Notes: generated from the sequence alone by a model not told the origin. DNA of 22,333 nucleotides from CAYSLA01 sp964431685 (GCA_964431685.1 CAYSLA010000047.1:1-22333), one strand, 5' to 3'; positions 1 to 7,359 are shown, counted from the stretch's first letter. Translations and numbers: made by a program.

Positions 1-36
1 TTATATTATCGGCTAATCGCACTGTCAATGAGCATG

Positions 37-68
37 AAAAAAGGCGCCCGTCTTGCTGGACAGGCGCC
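37..68 (-). terminator. Intrinsic terminator-like hairpin, minus strand, unit 1
   Basis: Read on the minus strand, this is a 10-bp stem (GGCGCCTGTC pairing with GACGGGCGCC, including one U-G wobble) with a six-base loop CAGCAA, followed at once by six T. That is a textbook rho-independent terminator for minus-strand transcripts. On the plus strand the wobble becomes a C-A mismatch and the T-run becomes a leading A-run. The structure is therefore better formed on the minus strand. Confidence 0.6.
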
Positions 69-96
69 GAGACACATATAGAAAGGAGAAAAAGAA

Positions 97-177
97 ATGT
101 ACCTACAGTCTATAGACGCAACATCCGCCCGAAAAGTGCCCTGGCGCGAAAGAAAACCTCTGGACCGCCGGAAATAG
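97..177 (+). CDS. Possible 26-codon peptide in repeat unit 1
   Basis: An ATG at 97 follows GGAG (85-88) at good spacing and opens a 26-codon frame ending with TAG at 175-177. The predicted peptide begins MYLQSIDATS and has a strongly basic C-terminal half (ends KPLDRRK). I do not recognise it. It has no signal peptide or membrane segment. An identical frame lies in unit 2. The ribosome binding site is better than chance would suggest. However, the identical copies give no evidence of codon-level selection, and the hairpins fit better as terminators of the opposite strand, so the frame could be incidental. Confidence 0.3.
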   Translation: MYLQSIDATSARKVPWRERKPLDRRK

Positions 178-188
178 TCGGACGTAAG

Positions 189-222
189 AAAAAAAAGGCG
201 CCCGTCTTGCTGGACAGGCGCC
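189..222 (-). terminator. Intrinsic terminator-like hairpin, minus strand, unit 2
   Basis: Same stem and loop as at 37-68, with eight T following the stem on the minus strand. It would end any minus-strand RNA starting in unit 2 or to its right. Confidence 0.6.
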
Positions 223-250
223 GAGACACATATAGAAAGGAGAAAAAGAA

Positions 251-331
251 ATGTACCTACAGTCTATAGACGCAACATCCGCCCGAAAAGTGCCCTGGCG
301 CGAAAGAAAACCTCTGGACCGCCGGAAATAG
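251..331 (+). CDS. Possible 26-codon peptide in repeat unit 2
   Basis: Exact duplicate of the frame at 97-177, with the same GGAG at 239-242 and a TAG stop at 329-331. In the partial third copy the matching position reads ATG TGA (404-409), a start codon directly followed by a stop, so the peptide is not kept there. Confidence 0.3.
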   Translation: MYLQSIDATSARKVPWRERKPLDRRK

Positions 332-342
332 TCGGACGTAAG

Positions 343-375
343 AAAAAAAGGCGCCTGTCATCCTGGACAAGCGCC
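343..375 (-). terminator. Intrinsic terminator-like hairpin, minus strand, partial unit 3
   Basis: Diverged copy: on the minus strand GGCGCTTGTC pairs with GACAGGCGCC around loop CAGGAT, followed by seven T. Relative to units 1 and 2 two stem positions have changed, yet the minus-strand RNA stem stays fully paired through a wobble at a different place. This favours a minus-strand RNA structure. Confidence 0.6.
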
Positions 376-456
376 GAGCCACATATAGAAAGGAGAAAAA
401 GAGATGTGACTATATTATGCGACATCTTATCACTCTTGTCAAGTGCGGTCAGGATG

Positions 457-557
457 TTTCGGGACACCCCTGTCCGGAAACCGGGTGCGCTATGTTTCGA
501 GACACGCGTCTCCCGAGACAACGAGGTGAATTCGGACCTCATTCTCAGAACGCTGAG
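457..557 (+). promoter_or_regulatory. Structured argC leader with four consecutive stem-loops
   Basis: Four hairpins lie in a row. 457-480 is a 10-bp stem with one mismatch and loop CCCC. 499-512 is GAGAC/GTCTC with loop ACGC. 523-540 is GAGGT/ACCTC with loop GAATTCGG. 544-557 is CTCAG/CTGAG with loop AACG. No gene is supported in 406-610. The position, 54 bases before argC, suggests a leader or attenuator. No T-run follows the last hairpin, and I recognise no known riboswitch or T-box here. I could not find a convincing -35/-10 pair for argC. Confidence 0.4.
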
Positions 558-610
558 CAGGCGTGGATGTTTGAGTTCCAGTCCGGCTATATGGTATATT
601 TGAGGGTGTT

Positions 611-1675
611 ATGAGCAATCAAAAGACAAATGTAGCAGTGATCGGGGCTTCGGGTTACGCGGGTGCTGAGCTGATTCGGTATCTGCTGGCTCACCCGTGT
701 GTGCGGGTGTCGTGCCTTGTGTCTGAAAGCAATGCGGGCAATCCTATTTCGGAGGTCTACAAGGGCTTTCTGGGGCAGGATCTGCCGGTCTGCGAATCGA
801 TGGACCTCGACAGCATCGCGGCGAGATCCGATATTGTTTTCCAGGCTCAGGGCAACGGCGTCGGCATGAAGATTGCCGAGAAGCTCCTGTCCCGGGGCAA
901 ACGTATGATCGATGTCCCGGCGGACTTCCGCCTCAAGAACGTTGAGACATACCGGCGGTTCTACAATTCCGATCACAGTGCATTGGAAGCGCTTGCTGAG
1001 GCGGTCTACGGTGTGCCCGAGCTTCACGCCGCTGAGATAGCGTCAGCAAGGCTGGTGGCCAATCCTGGCTGCTATGCGACGGCTGCGATACTTGCTCTGG
1101 CGCCGTTGGTGTGCGGCAAGATGGTGGACCGATCAACTATCATCGTTGACGCCAAGTCGGGGGTTTCCGGCGCGGGTCGGTCGAAACTGGATTCTAGCGG
1201 GCTTTTCTGCGAGGTGAACGAAGGCTTCAAGGCCTATGCGGTTGCCACGCACCGGCACACTCCCGAGATCGAACAGGAGCTGTCGGTCTTGACCGGTGAA
1301 GACGTGATGATTCAGTTTACGCCTCATCTGGTTCCGATGAACCGCGGCATTCTTGCCACAGCGTACGCTTCCGCCCCCGCCGGTTCGGATATCGGCCCGA
1401 CGAACTGCCTGCAGGAGTTATACTCAAACTTTTACAAAGGCAAGCCGTTTGTTGCTGTGCTGCCGCCCGGCGAGCAGCCATGCACAAAGAACGTCTTCGG
1501 CACGAACTTCTGCCACATTGGGGTTGCGGCGGATCAACGCACGAACCGGGTCATTGTGACTTGTGCCATCGACAACATGGGAAAGGGCGCTGCCGGCCAG
1601 GCCATACAGAATATGAACCTCATGCTTGGTCTCCCGGAAGCAACGGGCCTGCTAGCCCCACCGGTCTACCCGTAG
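611..1675 (+). CDS. argC: N-acetyl-gamma-glutamyl-phosphate reductase
   Basis: Third step of the acetylated arginine pathway: NADPH-dependent reduction of N-acetylglutamyl 5-phosphate to the semialdehyde in the cytoplasm. At 354 residues it has the normal length for long-form ArgC. The N-terminal Rossmann motif GASGYAGAELIRYL sits at residues 12-25. The catalytic cysteine is C154 in NPGCYAT. The family motif SGVSGAGR (183-190) and the HRHTPEIEQ segment (214-222, with the active-site histidine) are intact. The ATG at 611 follows GAGGG (602-606) at short spacing. It is followed by argJ on the same strand after 103 bases, the usual argC-argJ order. There is no sign of damage. Confidence 0.97.
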   Translation: MSNQKTNVAVIGASGYAGAELIRYLLAHPCVRVSCLVSESNAGNPISEVYKGFLGQDLPVCESMDLDSIAARSDIVFQAQGNGVGMKIAEKLLSRGKRMIDVPADFRLKNVETYRRFYNSDHSALEALAEAVYGVPELHAAEIASARLVANPGCYATAAILALAPLVCGKMVDRSTIIVDAKSGVSGAGRSKLDSSGLFCEVNEGFKAYAVATHRHTPEIEQELSVLTGEDVMIQFTPHLVPMNRGILATAYASAPAGSDIGPTNCLQELYSNFYKGKPFVAVLPPGEQPCTKNVFGTNFCHIGVAADQRTNRVIVTCAIDNMGKGAAGQAIQNMNLMLGLPEATGLLAPPVYP

Positions 1676-1688
1676 GACTTCGGAAGAC

Positions 1689-1730
1689 GGGGACGTATGG
1701 GACTTATATGACCTATAGGTCCTATGCCCC
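1689..1730. repeat. Imperfect palindrome between argC and argJ
   Basis: Starting with GGGGACGTATGGGAC and ending with TAGGTCCTATGCCCC, this 42-bp segment folds into an imperfect hairpin of about 17 bp. It includes short repeated words of the type gacctataggtcctat. It sits 13 bases after the argC stop and about 38 bases before the argJ ribosome binding site. It could be a small dispersed palindromic element or a processing site. There is no T-run, so I do not call it a terminator. Confidence 0.5.
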
Positions 1731-1778
1731 ATCTCGGGCAATCGAAGCACAGTCTGCTGTGCACGACAGGAGCCTTCA

Positions 1779-2978
1779 GTGAAGAAGATTGATGGTGCCA
1801 TTACAGCACCAGTGGGTTTTCGCGCCGCCGGAGTGCGGTGTGGCATAAAGGAACATGGGCTGGATCTGGCCCTCATCGCCTCAGACCGCGATTGCGCGGC
1901 GGCGGGCGTGTTCACGACCAATGCGTTCAAAGCTGCATCTATCCTGGTAAACGCGGGGCGCGTGGCGTCAGGCAGGGCCCGGGCTGTGGTTGCGAACAGC
2001 GGAAACGCGAACGCGTGCACCGGCGAGCAGGGAATGGCAGATGCACTCCGAATGTGCGCGCTGACCGCTGAACTCCTCAGCGTGCCGGCCGATATGGTTC
2101 TCAATGCTTCGACTGGGATAATCGGCGTGCCGCTTCCTATGGACAAGATCGAACGCGGCATTCGGCTGGCTGCAGCAGAGTTGTCGGAAGACGGTTGGGA
2201 CGGGGCATCGCGGGCGATTATGACCACTGACACCGTTCCCAAGACCTGCGCTGTGGAGTTTGAGATCGCCGGAAAGACCGTGCGCATCGGCGGGATTTGC
2301 AAGGGCTCCGGAATGATCTGTCCAAATATGGCTACTATGCACTGCTTCATCACGACCGATGCGGCGCTCGAGCCATTGGCTCTCAGGCAATCTCTGGTCA
2401 GCTCTGTTGATGCCAGCTTCAACAGCCTCACTGTGGACGGCGACACCAGCACCAGTGATCAGGTACTGGTGCTTGCTAACGGTGCCTCCGGTTGCGAGAT
2501 GATAGCAGCCGGTTCAGTGCACCAAGGGGTCTTCGAGGGAGCTCTGGCGTTTGTATGCCTGGAGTTGGCGAGAGCCGTGGCCAGAGATGGTGAGGGAGCC
2601 ACGAAGTATGTTGAAGTACGCGTGGTGAATGCGCAGTCTCGCCAGGATGCGAAGGCCGCCGCCATGACCATAGCGAACTCTCCGCTCGTGAAAACGGCTG
2701 TCTTTGGCCAGGACCCGAACTGGGGACGCGTGCTTGCCGCAGCAGGCCGCTCCGGTGCGAGAATTGACCCCGCGAAGACTTCGCTTCGTTTTGGCAACGT
2801 GGAAGTGGTCCGCAAAGGCGAGCCTTTGGCCGTTGACAAAGACACCGCTCGCCAGCCGATGTTGGCTCCAGACCTGGTCATCACCCTTGACCTTGGGCTT
2901 GGTGAGGAACAGGCAACCGCGCTCACCTGTGATTTTTCGTATGACTATGTAAAGATCAATGCGGAGTATCATACGTGA
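1779..2978 (+). CDS. argJ: Bifunctional ornithine acetyltransferase / N-acetylglutamate synthase
   Basis: ArgJ moves the acetyl group from N-acetylornithine to glutamate, recycling acetyl in arginine synthesis; some members also use acetyl-CoA. The 399 residues match the family (~390-410). The KGSGMICPNMATM segment contains the conserved Ala-Thr self-cleavage site, and its Thr becomes the N-terminal nucleophile of the beta chain. The later segment DGDTSTSDQVLVLANG and the C-terminal FGQDPNWGRVLAA are also family hallmarks. I chose the GTG at 1779 because AGGAG (1768-1772) precedes it by six bases and the protein then begins directly at the usual N-terminal fold. It is probably co-transcribed with argC. 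Whether it is bifunctional or only recycling cannot be told from sequence alone. Confidence 0.97.
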   Translation: MKKIDGAITAPVGFRAAGVRCGIKEHGLDLALIASDRDCAAAGVFTTNAFKAASILVNAGRVASGRARAVVANSGNANACTGEQGMADALRMCALTAELLSVPADMVLNASTGIIGVPLPMDKIERGIRLAAAELSEDGWDGASRAIMTTDTVPKTCAVEFEIAGKTVRIGGICKGSGMICPNMATMHCFITTDAALEPLALRQSLVSSVDASFNSLTVDGDTSTSDQVLVLANGASGCEMIAAGSVHQGVFEGALAFVCLELARAVARDGEGATKYVEVRVVNAQSRQDAKAAAMTIANSPLVKTAVFGQDPNWGRVLAAAGRSGARIDPAKTSLRFGNVEVVRKGEPLAVDKDTARQPMLAPDLVITLDLGLGEEQATALTCDFSYDYVKINAEYHT

Positions 2979-2984
2979 TGTTCT

Positions 2985-3012
2985 TTGACAGCGACCTCTG
3001 GAGCGGTATAGA
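2985..3012 (+). promoter_or_regulatory. Promoter for the ANTAR regulator-kinase operon
   Basis: A perfect -35 TTGACA (2985-2990), 16-base spacer, and -10 TATAGA (3007-3012) lie just after the argJ stop. The inferred transcript starts near 3019, leaving a leader of about 37 bases before the ATG at 3056. This indicates that the regulator operon has its own sigma-70-type promoter. Confidence 0.55.
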
Positions 3013-3055
3013 ATTCACTGTTAGATCCCCCCTCAATGGAGATGGAGTGTAGTTA

Positions 3056-3631
3056 ATGAGTCAGATCAAAGCGGTCATCGCTGACGATGAGCCGATCATA
3101 AGAATGGACCTGAGAGCTCTTCTGGAGGACATGGGGCACATTGTGCTGGGTGAAGCTGCTGACGGTCAGAAGGCCATCGAACTAACCAGGACATACCGCC
3201 CGGATGTCGTAATCATGGATATCAAGATGCCCGTTATGGACGGGTTGGATGCGGCCAAGGTCATCGCTCGGGAGAAGATTGCTCCCGTAGTCCTGTTGAC
3301 CGCGTACAGTCAGAAAGACCTGATCGAGCGGGCCAAGGAGGCGGGAGTCTTCGCGTACATGGTCAAACCTTTCCAGGAGTCCGACCTCATGCCGGCCATA
3401 GAGATTGCAATGGCGCGGTATCTGGAACTGCAGGAGCTCGAATCAACGGTTGGCAGTCTCGAAGAGAAGCTTGAAACGCGCAAGATTGTCGACCGGGCCA
3501 AGGGTATCCTGATGGACAAGTACACCATGTCCGAGGCGGATGCGTTTCGCCGAATTCAGCATCAGAGCATGAACCAGAGGCGGTCAATGAAGGAGATCGC
3601 CGAAGCGATAATTATCGCTCACGAGATATGA
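3056..3631 (+). CDS. ANTAR-domain response regulator (RNA-binding antiterminator type)
   Basis: 191 residues: an N-terminal receiver domain (1-120) and a C-terminal ANTAR domain (about 128-190). The receiver has the acidic pair D10/D11, phospho-acceptor D55 in VVIMDIKMP, T82 and K104, so it should be phosphorylated. The ANTAR part carries the family pattern KIVDRAKGILM, SEADAFRRIQ, SMNQRRSMKEIA. Regulators of this type (AmiR, NasR, EutV) bind paired hairpins in nascent RNA and prevent termination. The start follows GGAG (3044-3047) with eight bases spacing. It overlaps the next gene, a histidine kinase, by ATGA, so the two are translationally coupled and very likely cognate. I found no convincing ANTAR target hairpin pair in this window. 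Confidence 0.93.
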   Translation: MSQIKAVIADDEPIIRMDLRALLEDMGHIVLGEAADGQKAIELTRTYRPDVVIMDIKMPVMDGLDAAKVIAREKIAPVVLLTAYSQKDLIERAKEAGVFAYMVKPFQESDLMPAIEIAMARYLELQELESTVGSLEEKLETRKIVDRAKGILMDKYTMSEADAFRRIQHQSMNQRRSMKEIAEAIIIAHEI

Positions 3632-5358
3632 GTCCCTGGAACGCGGGCAGGAGCCGCGAGGAGGAAGCCACCGCTGCGGCGCTTCGGGAGCTGCCGCCCG
3701 AACAGGAGCTGCAGGCCCTCCGAATCCGTGTCTCGGACCTGGAGCGCGGGGTGTCCGAGAAGACTCTTGAGGCGGACGCTCTGCGCGAGGTTGGAAAAGC
3801 CATCGGCTCCATGCTGGCCATCGACGAAATGCTGCGGCAAGTCGCCGACATTGTGGTCAGCGTTACCGGCACCGATCTCTGCCTCATCTACCTGATGAAC
3901 GATGACGGCAAGGAACTCGTCCTGCGTGGGGCAAGCGGGTCCACCGAGGACGTGGTGGGCAAGGTAAGGCTCAAGGTCGGTGAGGGGATTACAGGGTGGG
4001 TTGCCCAGCAGGGACAGCACGTTGTCATCAACAAAGAAGCCTGGCGGGACGAGCGTTTCAAACCGGTCCCCATACTGCTTCAGGACAGATACCAATCGAT
4101 GCTCAGCGTTCCACTTCGCGGCGGCAAGGGGCTCGTGGGCGTCATCAACGTACGCACCAACCCTCCGACCCACTACACTAACATTCAGATCAGCCTTCTG
4201 GACAGCATAGCGCGGCAGGTCGGCGGCGCCGTCGAGAACTACAAGCAGTACCGCCGGATGGAACAGAGAGCTTCGCAGCTCACCACCCTTTCCGAGATCA
4301 GCAAACGCATCACCTCAGACCTCTATCTGGAAGAGATCCTGCAACTGATTGTCAAGATGACAGCGGAGAGCATGAACTTCACCATTTGCTCGATCATGCT
4401 GCTCGACGAGGGCAGGCAGGAGCTCGTGATAAAGGCCACCTCCAGCCACAGCCGGGCATATGTCAAGAAGCCGAACGTCAAGCTGACGGAAAGCGTTGCG
4501 GGCAGCGCTGTTGTTGAGGGCAAGCCGGTCACGATAATGGATGTTCGGAAGACCCCAAGCTATCAGTACCCTGACATCGCGAGGAAAGAAGGACTGTGTT
4601 CGCTCATATCAGTGCCGTTGTCGGTGAAAAACGAGATAATCGGTGTCTTGAACTGCTACACGTCGACGCCTCATCAGTTCGTTGACGAAGAAATCGCGGT
4701 GCTCACTGCTCTCGCCAATCAGGCAGCCATTTCTATCCAGAACGCCAAGCTGATGGTGCAGACGGCGGTTCTGCAGGAGATGCACCACAGGGTCAAGAAC
4801 AGCCTGCAAACCATAGCCAGCCTTCTGCGACTGCAGGTCAGAAGCGGCAAATTCGAATCGCCGGCCGCGGCGCTTACTCAGAGCATCAACCGTATCCAGA
4901 GCATCGCTGCTGTACACGAACTGCTCTCCAGCGAGAATCTCGACAATGTATCGACGCGGAAACTGGCGGAGCGCATACTGTCGGCCACGGCGCGAGGACT
5001 GCTGCCGGACGCGGGAAGCGCCAATACCTCCGTGAGCGGAGAGGACTTTCTGTTGCCAAGCGGACAGGCCACCTACGTAGCGTTGATCCTGAACGAGCTG
5101 ATTCAGAATGCTGTGGAGCACGGGTTGCGCGGTCACGTCGGCAACCAGATCAACGTAAATGTGCTGCAGGACGAGGACAACGTGACCATAGAAGTTTCCA
5201 ATGACGGGGAACCACTGCCCTCGGACTTCGACATTCGTGAGAACCGAAACCTGGGGTTGCGGATAGTGGAGAGTCTGGTGCGTGACAATCTGCTTGGAGA
5301 GTTTAGCCTTAAGTCCGCAGGTGGGAAGACCGTGAGTGTGGTCAGGTTCCCGAGATAG
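3628..5358 (+). CDS. GAF-GAF sensor histidine kinase of the HisKA_2 (EutW-like) family
   Basis: 576 residues with no signal peptide or membrane span, so a cytosolic sensor. After an N-terminal coiled-coil (about 20-60) come two GAF domains (about 60-205 and 220-375). Then comes a HisKA_2 dimerisation helix with EMHHRVKNSLQTIASLLRLQ (384-403; phospho-acceptor most likely H387). The HATPase domain has N-box ELIQNAVEHG (490-499), the DGEPLP G-box (526-531) and NLGLRIVESL (541-550). The first GAF has no Cys cluster or obvious chromophore site, so the ligand is unknown. The ATG at 3628 overlaps the stop of the ANTAR regulator by four bases. The pair has the same design as EutW-EutV, where a cytosolic kinase phosphorylates an ANTAR regulator. 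No ethanolamine genes are nearby. Confidence 0.92.
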   Translation: MSPWNAGRSREEEATAAALRELPPEQELQALRIRVSDLERGVSEKTLEADALREVGKAIGSMLAIDEMLRQVADIVVSVTGTDLCLIYLMNDDGKELVLRGASGSTEDVVGKVRLKVGEGITGWVAQQGQHVVINKEAWRDERFKPVPILLQDRYQSMLSVPLRGGKGLVGVINVRTNPPTHYTNIQISLLDSIARQVGGAVENYKQYRRMEQRASQLTTLSEISKRITSDLYLEEILQLIVKMTAESMNFTICSIMLLDEGRQELVIKATSSHSRAYVKKPNVKLTESVAGSAVVEGKPVTIMDVRKTPSYQYPDIARKEGLCSLISVPLSVKNEIIGVLNCYTSTPHQFVDEEIAVLTALANQAAISIQNAKLMVQTAVLQEMHHRVKNSLQTIASLLRLQVRSGKFESPAAALTQSINRIQSIAAVHELLSSENLDNVSTRKLAERILSATARGLLPDAGSANTSVSGEDFLLPSGQATYVALILNELIQNAVEHGLRGHVGNQINVNVLQDEDNVTIEVSNDGEPLPSDFDIRENRNLGLRIVESLVRDNLLGEFSLKSAGGKTVSVVRFPR

Positions 5359-5429
5359 ATGAAGGTCATCCGGCAACTCGATTCAGGACGTTCGCAGCAT
5401 ATCGTGAAGATTGGAGGGAAGGCTTTAGC

Positions 5430-7292
5430 TTGAGTGAGATATTTGATTTGACCGTTACGCCGCGACCCGCGCTGGATATGGCACGGGCGCTGGAATCCGG
5501 TGATCTGGAGATAGACCGCTACCTCGGTGAGCAGATATACGTCAACTGCAGCTCCGAGTATCTTTCAAAACAGAGAAAACGCCTGGCCGATACGCTGAGG
5601 TTGCATGCGGACCGTGTCGGAGATCGCCCCACTTACCTTCTGCGGGCTCCGGGCCGGCTGAACGCGTTCCTGGAATACCTGGATATGTGCGCCGGTGACC
5701 ACATGTCAACCACGATAGACGGGGATATCCCAGTCGCGGTCTCGGTGCGCGAAGACGATCTATTGCAGGTGGTGAACTCAAACCCACTATTCCCGCCGGA
5801 CACGATCTCGGTTCTGGAGGAGTTTGGGCGATTTGCATCGGCTTCGTGGGATAAACACGCCGAGACGCTCGAGGACAACTGGGACAATCGCTCGCTGATT
5901 TATCCTTACTACGGCCGCCCTCAGGGCAGGTGGCTGAACTACGTTCTCTGCCCGTACATGAGGCTGCTGTGGGATAGTCCGTCCGCCGGGATCAGGGGAG
6001 CTGACATGACTTTTGGCCCGGCCACTGCTCCCTTCAGAGCAGGTACGAGCTCAAGCTCGGCACTGGTGGTCCTCTCTTTTCTCACGCTGTTCCTGTCGAA
6101 CCGCGACTGGCTTCCCCGGATGCAGATGCAGCAAGTGTGCAGGCTGCTGGGAGAGGCGGAATGGTATGTCGGAACACACGGCGGCGCCAACGATCAGACT
6201 ACCATACTCAGAAACCCGGCGAACTGCGTCCTCTACAACCGACACTCGCAGGTGGAGTTGAGCTCGACTCCGCTGCCATTTCTCGATGGAGTGCACGTTG
6301 TGCTTGCGAATTCGCTCTGGGAAGTCAACAAGACCCTGGGCGGCAATCAGAGCTTCAACATGCGCAAGGGTTGGATGCAGATGGGCGATGAGCTGATGCG
6401 CCTGATAATCGCTGAAGTCCAGACATCTCAAGGAAATGGCAAGGCGACCGGTGAGGGCTGGTTGGCCAGACTGGTCAAGGAGAGATTTGACTTCGACGCG
6501 GGTGGTGCGCTGCCAATGCTGGAATCGAGGCCCGATTACTGGGAGAAGATATCGCAGAACTACAACAAGTTCGGCAGTCTCGATGCCCGGATCATCGGCA
6601 TACCTGACGAGGCCATCTCCGAGCTGGTTCTCCTGCTGCCTGTCAAGATAACTCCAAAAGAGGCTGGGGCCATTTTTGGCCGGGACGAATCTGCGATCGA
6701 GAGGATCTATACGACTCCCAGGCGGAACATCGGCGGCTATCACATCCGCACCACGGCGCGCTTCTTCCACAGGGAGAACGTCATTGGCAGGACGCTGGAA
6801 AGCATCTTTCTGGAGGCCAAGCGGCGAGTCGGGGCAGGGGAGCTCTTGTCTGATTCGCCGGAGTACGATCAGTATCGTGTTCTGGTGGGTCAGTTGGTTG
6901 ATGAGCTTCAGGACGCGCTCAGTTTTGATTTCCGAGTGTCCAATCCCCAACTCGACCTCCTGCTTACCATTGCGCGGCGCGGCCCGGGCTACCTCGGCGG
7001 CAAGCTCACCGGAGCGGGTAAGGGCGGATGTGTGTCGCTGCTGGTTCGTGAGAGCGACTCTGACGCAATGTGTGAGTATCTGGACCGCGAGTACTACGGG
7101 CGGCCCGAGCGCTTCGAGTTCTACAGGCAGGTGCTGCAGGACGAGAGCCGCTTCAGCGCCCCAGGGACCATTGAACACGAATCAGCCGAGGAGCGCAAAC
7201 AGATACTGGATAACGCGCTGGCCAACATAAAGGAGCAGCGAAGGGTAATCACTTTCAGCAGAGGAGCCTGTCCGATCGAACTGCCAGTGTAA
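5430..7292 (+). CDS. Large galactokinase-like GHMP sugar kinase
   Basis: 620 residues, much longer than bacterial GalK (~390). All three GHMP motifs are present: RAPGRLNAFLEYLD (72-85, sugar-binding motif), GTSSSSALVV (205-214, phosphate-binding loop) and GGKLTGAGKGGCVSLLV (523-539). The catalytic Asp is probably D255 in GGANDQT. Against the GalK signature GRxNLIGEHTDY, the Glu (E82) and Asp (D85) remain but His is Tyr83, so the sugar may not be galactose. A ~200-residue insert (about 300-500) separates motifs 2 and 3. The start is TTG at 5430, chosen for GGAGGG (5413-5418); no in-frame ATG is nearby. A 24-codon frame (5359-5433) ends in a TGA overlapping this TTG and might couple translation. 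Substrate unknown; fucose, galacturonate or a heptose are possibilities. Confidence 0.8.
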   Translation: MSEIFDLTVTPRPALDMARALESGDLEIDRYLGEQIYVNCSSEYLSKQRKRLADTLRLHADRVGDRPTYLLRAPGRLNAFLEYLDMCAGDHMSTTIDGDIPVAVSVREDDLLQVVNSNPLFPPDTISVLEEFGRFASASWDKHAETLEDNWDNRSLIYPYYGRPQGRWLNYVLCPYMRLLWDSPSAGIRGADMTFGPATAPFRAGTSSSSALVVLSFLTLFLSNRDWLPRMQMQQVCRLLGEAEWYVGTHGGANDQTTILRNPANCVLYNRHSQVELSSTPLPFLDGVHVVLANSLWEVNKTLGGNQSFNMRKGWMQMGDELMRLIIAEVQTSQGNGKATGEGWLARLVKERFDFDAGGALPMLESRPDYWEKISQNYNKFGSLDARIIGIPDEAISELVLLLPVKITPKEAGAIFGRDESAIERIYTTPRRNIGGYHIRTTARFFHRENVIGRTLESIFLEAKRRVGAGELLSDSPEYDQYRVLVGQLVDELQDALSFDFRVSNPQLDLLLTIARRGPGYLGGKLTGAGKGGCVSLLVRESDSDAMCEYLDREYYGRPERFEFYRQVLQDESRFSAPGTIEHESAEERKQILDNALANIKEQRRVITFSRGACPIELPV

Positions 7293-7303
7293 ACACCACT
7301 ATG

Positions 7304-7342
7304 CTTCGCGGACGTCTGTCCCGAAGCTGGCACGTCCGCAAG
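7304..7342. terminator. Hairpin between convergent genes (possible bidirectional terminator)
   Basis: An 11-bp stem with one bulge (CTT-c-GCGGACGT pairing with ACGTCCGC-AAG) around a 16-base loop, 11 bases after the kinase stop. It lies between the plus-strand kinase and the minus-strand small gene ending at 7360. There is no T-run on either side, so classical intrinsic termination is doubtful. Its position suggests it separates the two converging transcripts. Confidence 0.35.
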
Positions 7343-7359
7343 ATCTGCACAGTCGGACT

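Larger units (their letters stand above)
43..405. repeat. Tandem repeat array: two identical ~154-bp units plus a partial third
   Basis: Unit 1 runs 43-196 and unit 2 runs 197-349. They are identical by eye apart from the length of the A-run at the end (8 versus 7). A third, diverged copy starts at 350 and keeps only the first ~55 bases (hairpin plus GGAG region) before the sequence changes. Each unit contains a GC hairpin preceded by A6-A8, a strong GGAG, an ATG opening a 26-codon frame, and a perfect palindrome GTCTATAGAC (108-117 in unit 1). Near-perfect identity points to recent duplication. The tail of the third copy (410-445, beginning tatattatgcgac) resembles bases 3-35 (tatattatcggc). 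A further copy of the third type may therefore lie just outside the window. Confidence 0.9.

Noticed and set aside
43..375. CRISPR array
   Set aside because: Units are ~154 bp and identical throughout, with no spacer-like variable segments and no cas genes.
43..375. ANTAR-target hairpins for the nearby regulator
   Set aside because: The loops are six bases, but none has A at position 1 with G at position 4: minus-strand loops are CAGCAA and CAGGAT, plus-strand loops TTGCTG and ATCCTG.
264..542. Minus-strand open frame running through the repeats
   Set aside because: It crosses a terminator hairpin and the unit boundary, and its composition is not protein-like.
525..548. ArgR operator before argC
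   Set aside because: TGAAT and ATTC half-sites occur but with wrong spacing and a GC-rich centre unlike the consensus ARG box.
1652..2452. Long minus-strand open frame opposite argJ
   Set aside because: argJ on the plus strand is unambiguous; the antisense frame is Ala/Ser/Arg-rich without recognisable features.
5359..5433. 24-codon leader peptide between the kinase genes
   Set aside because: It begins directly after the kinase stop without a ribosome binding site. The TGA/TTG overlap with the next gene is suggestive only, so it is mentioned there rather than annotated.
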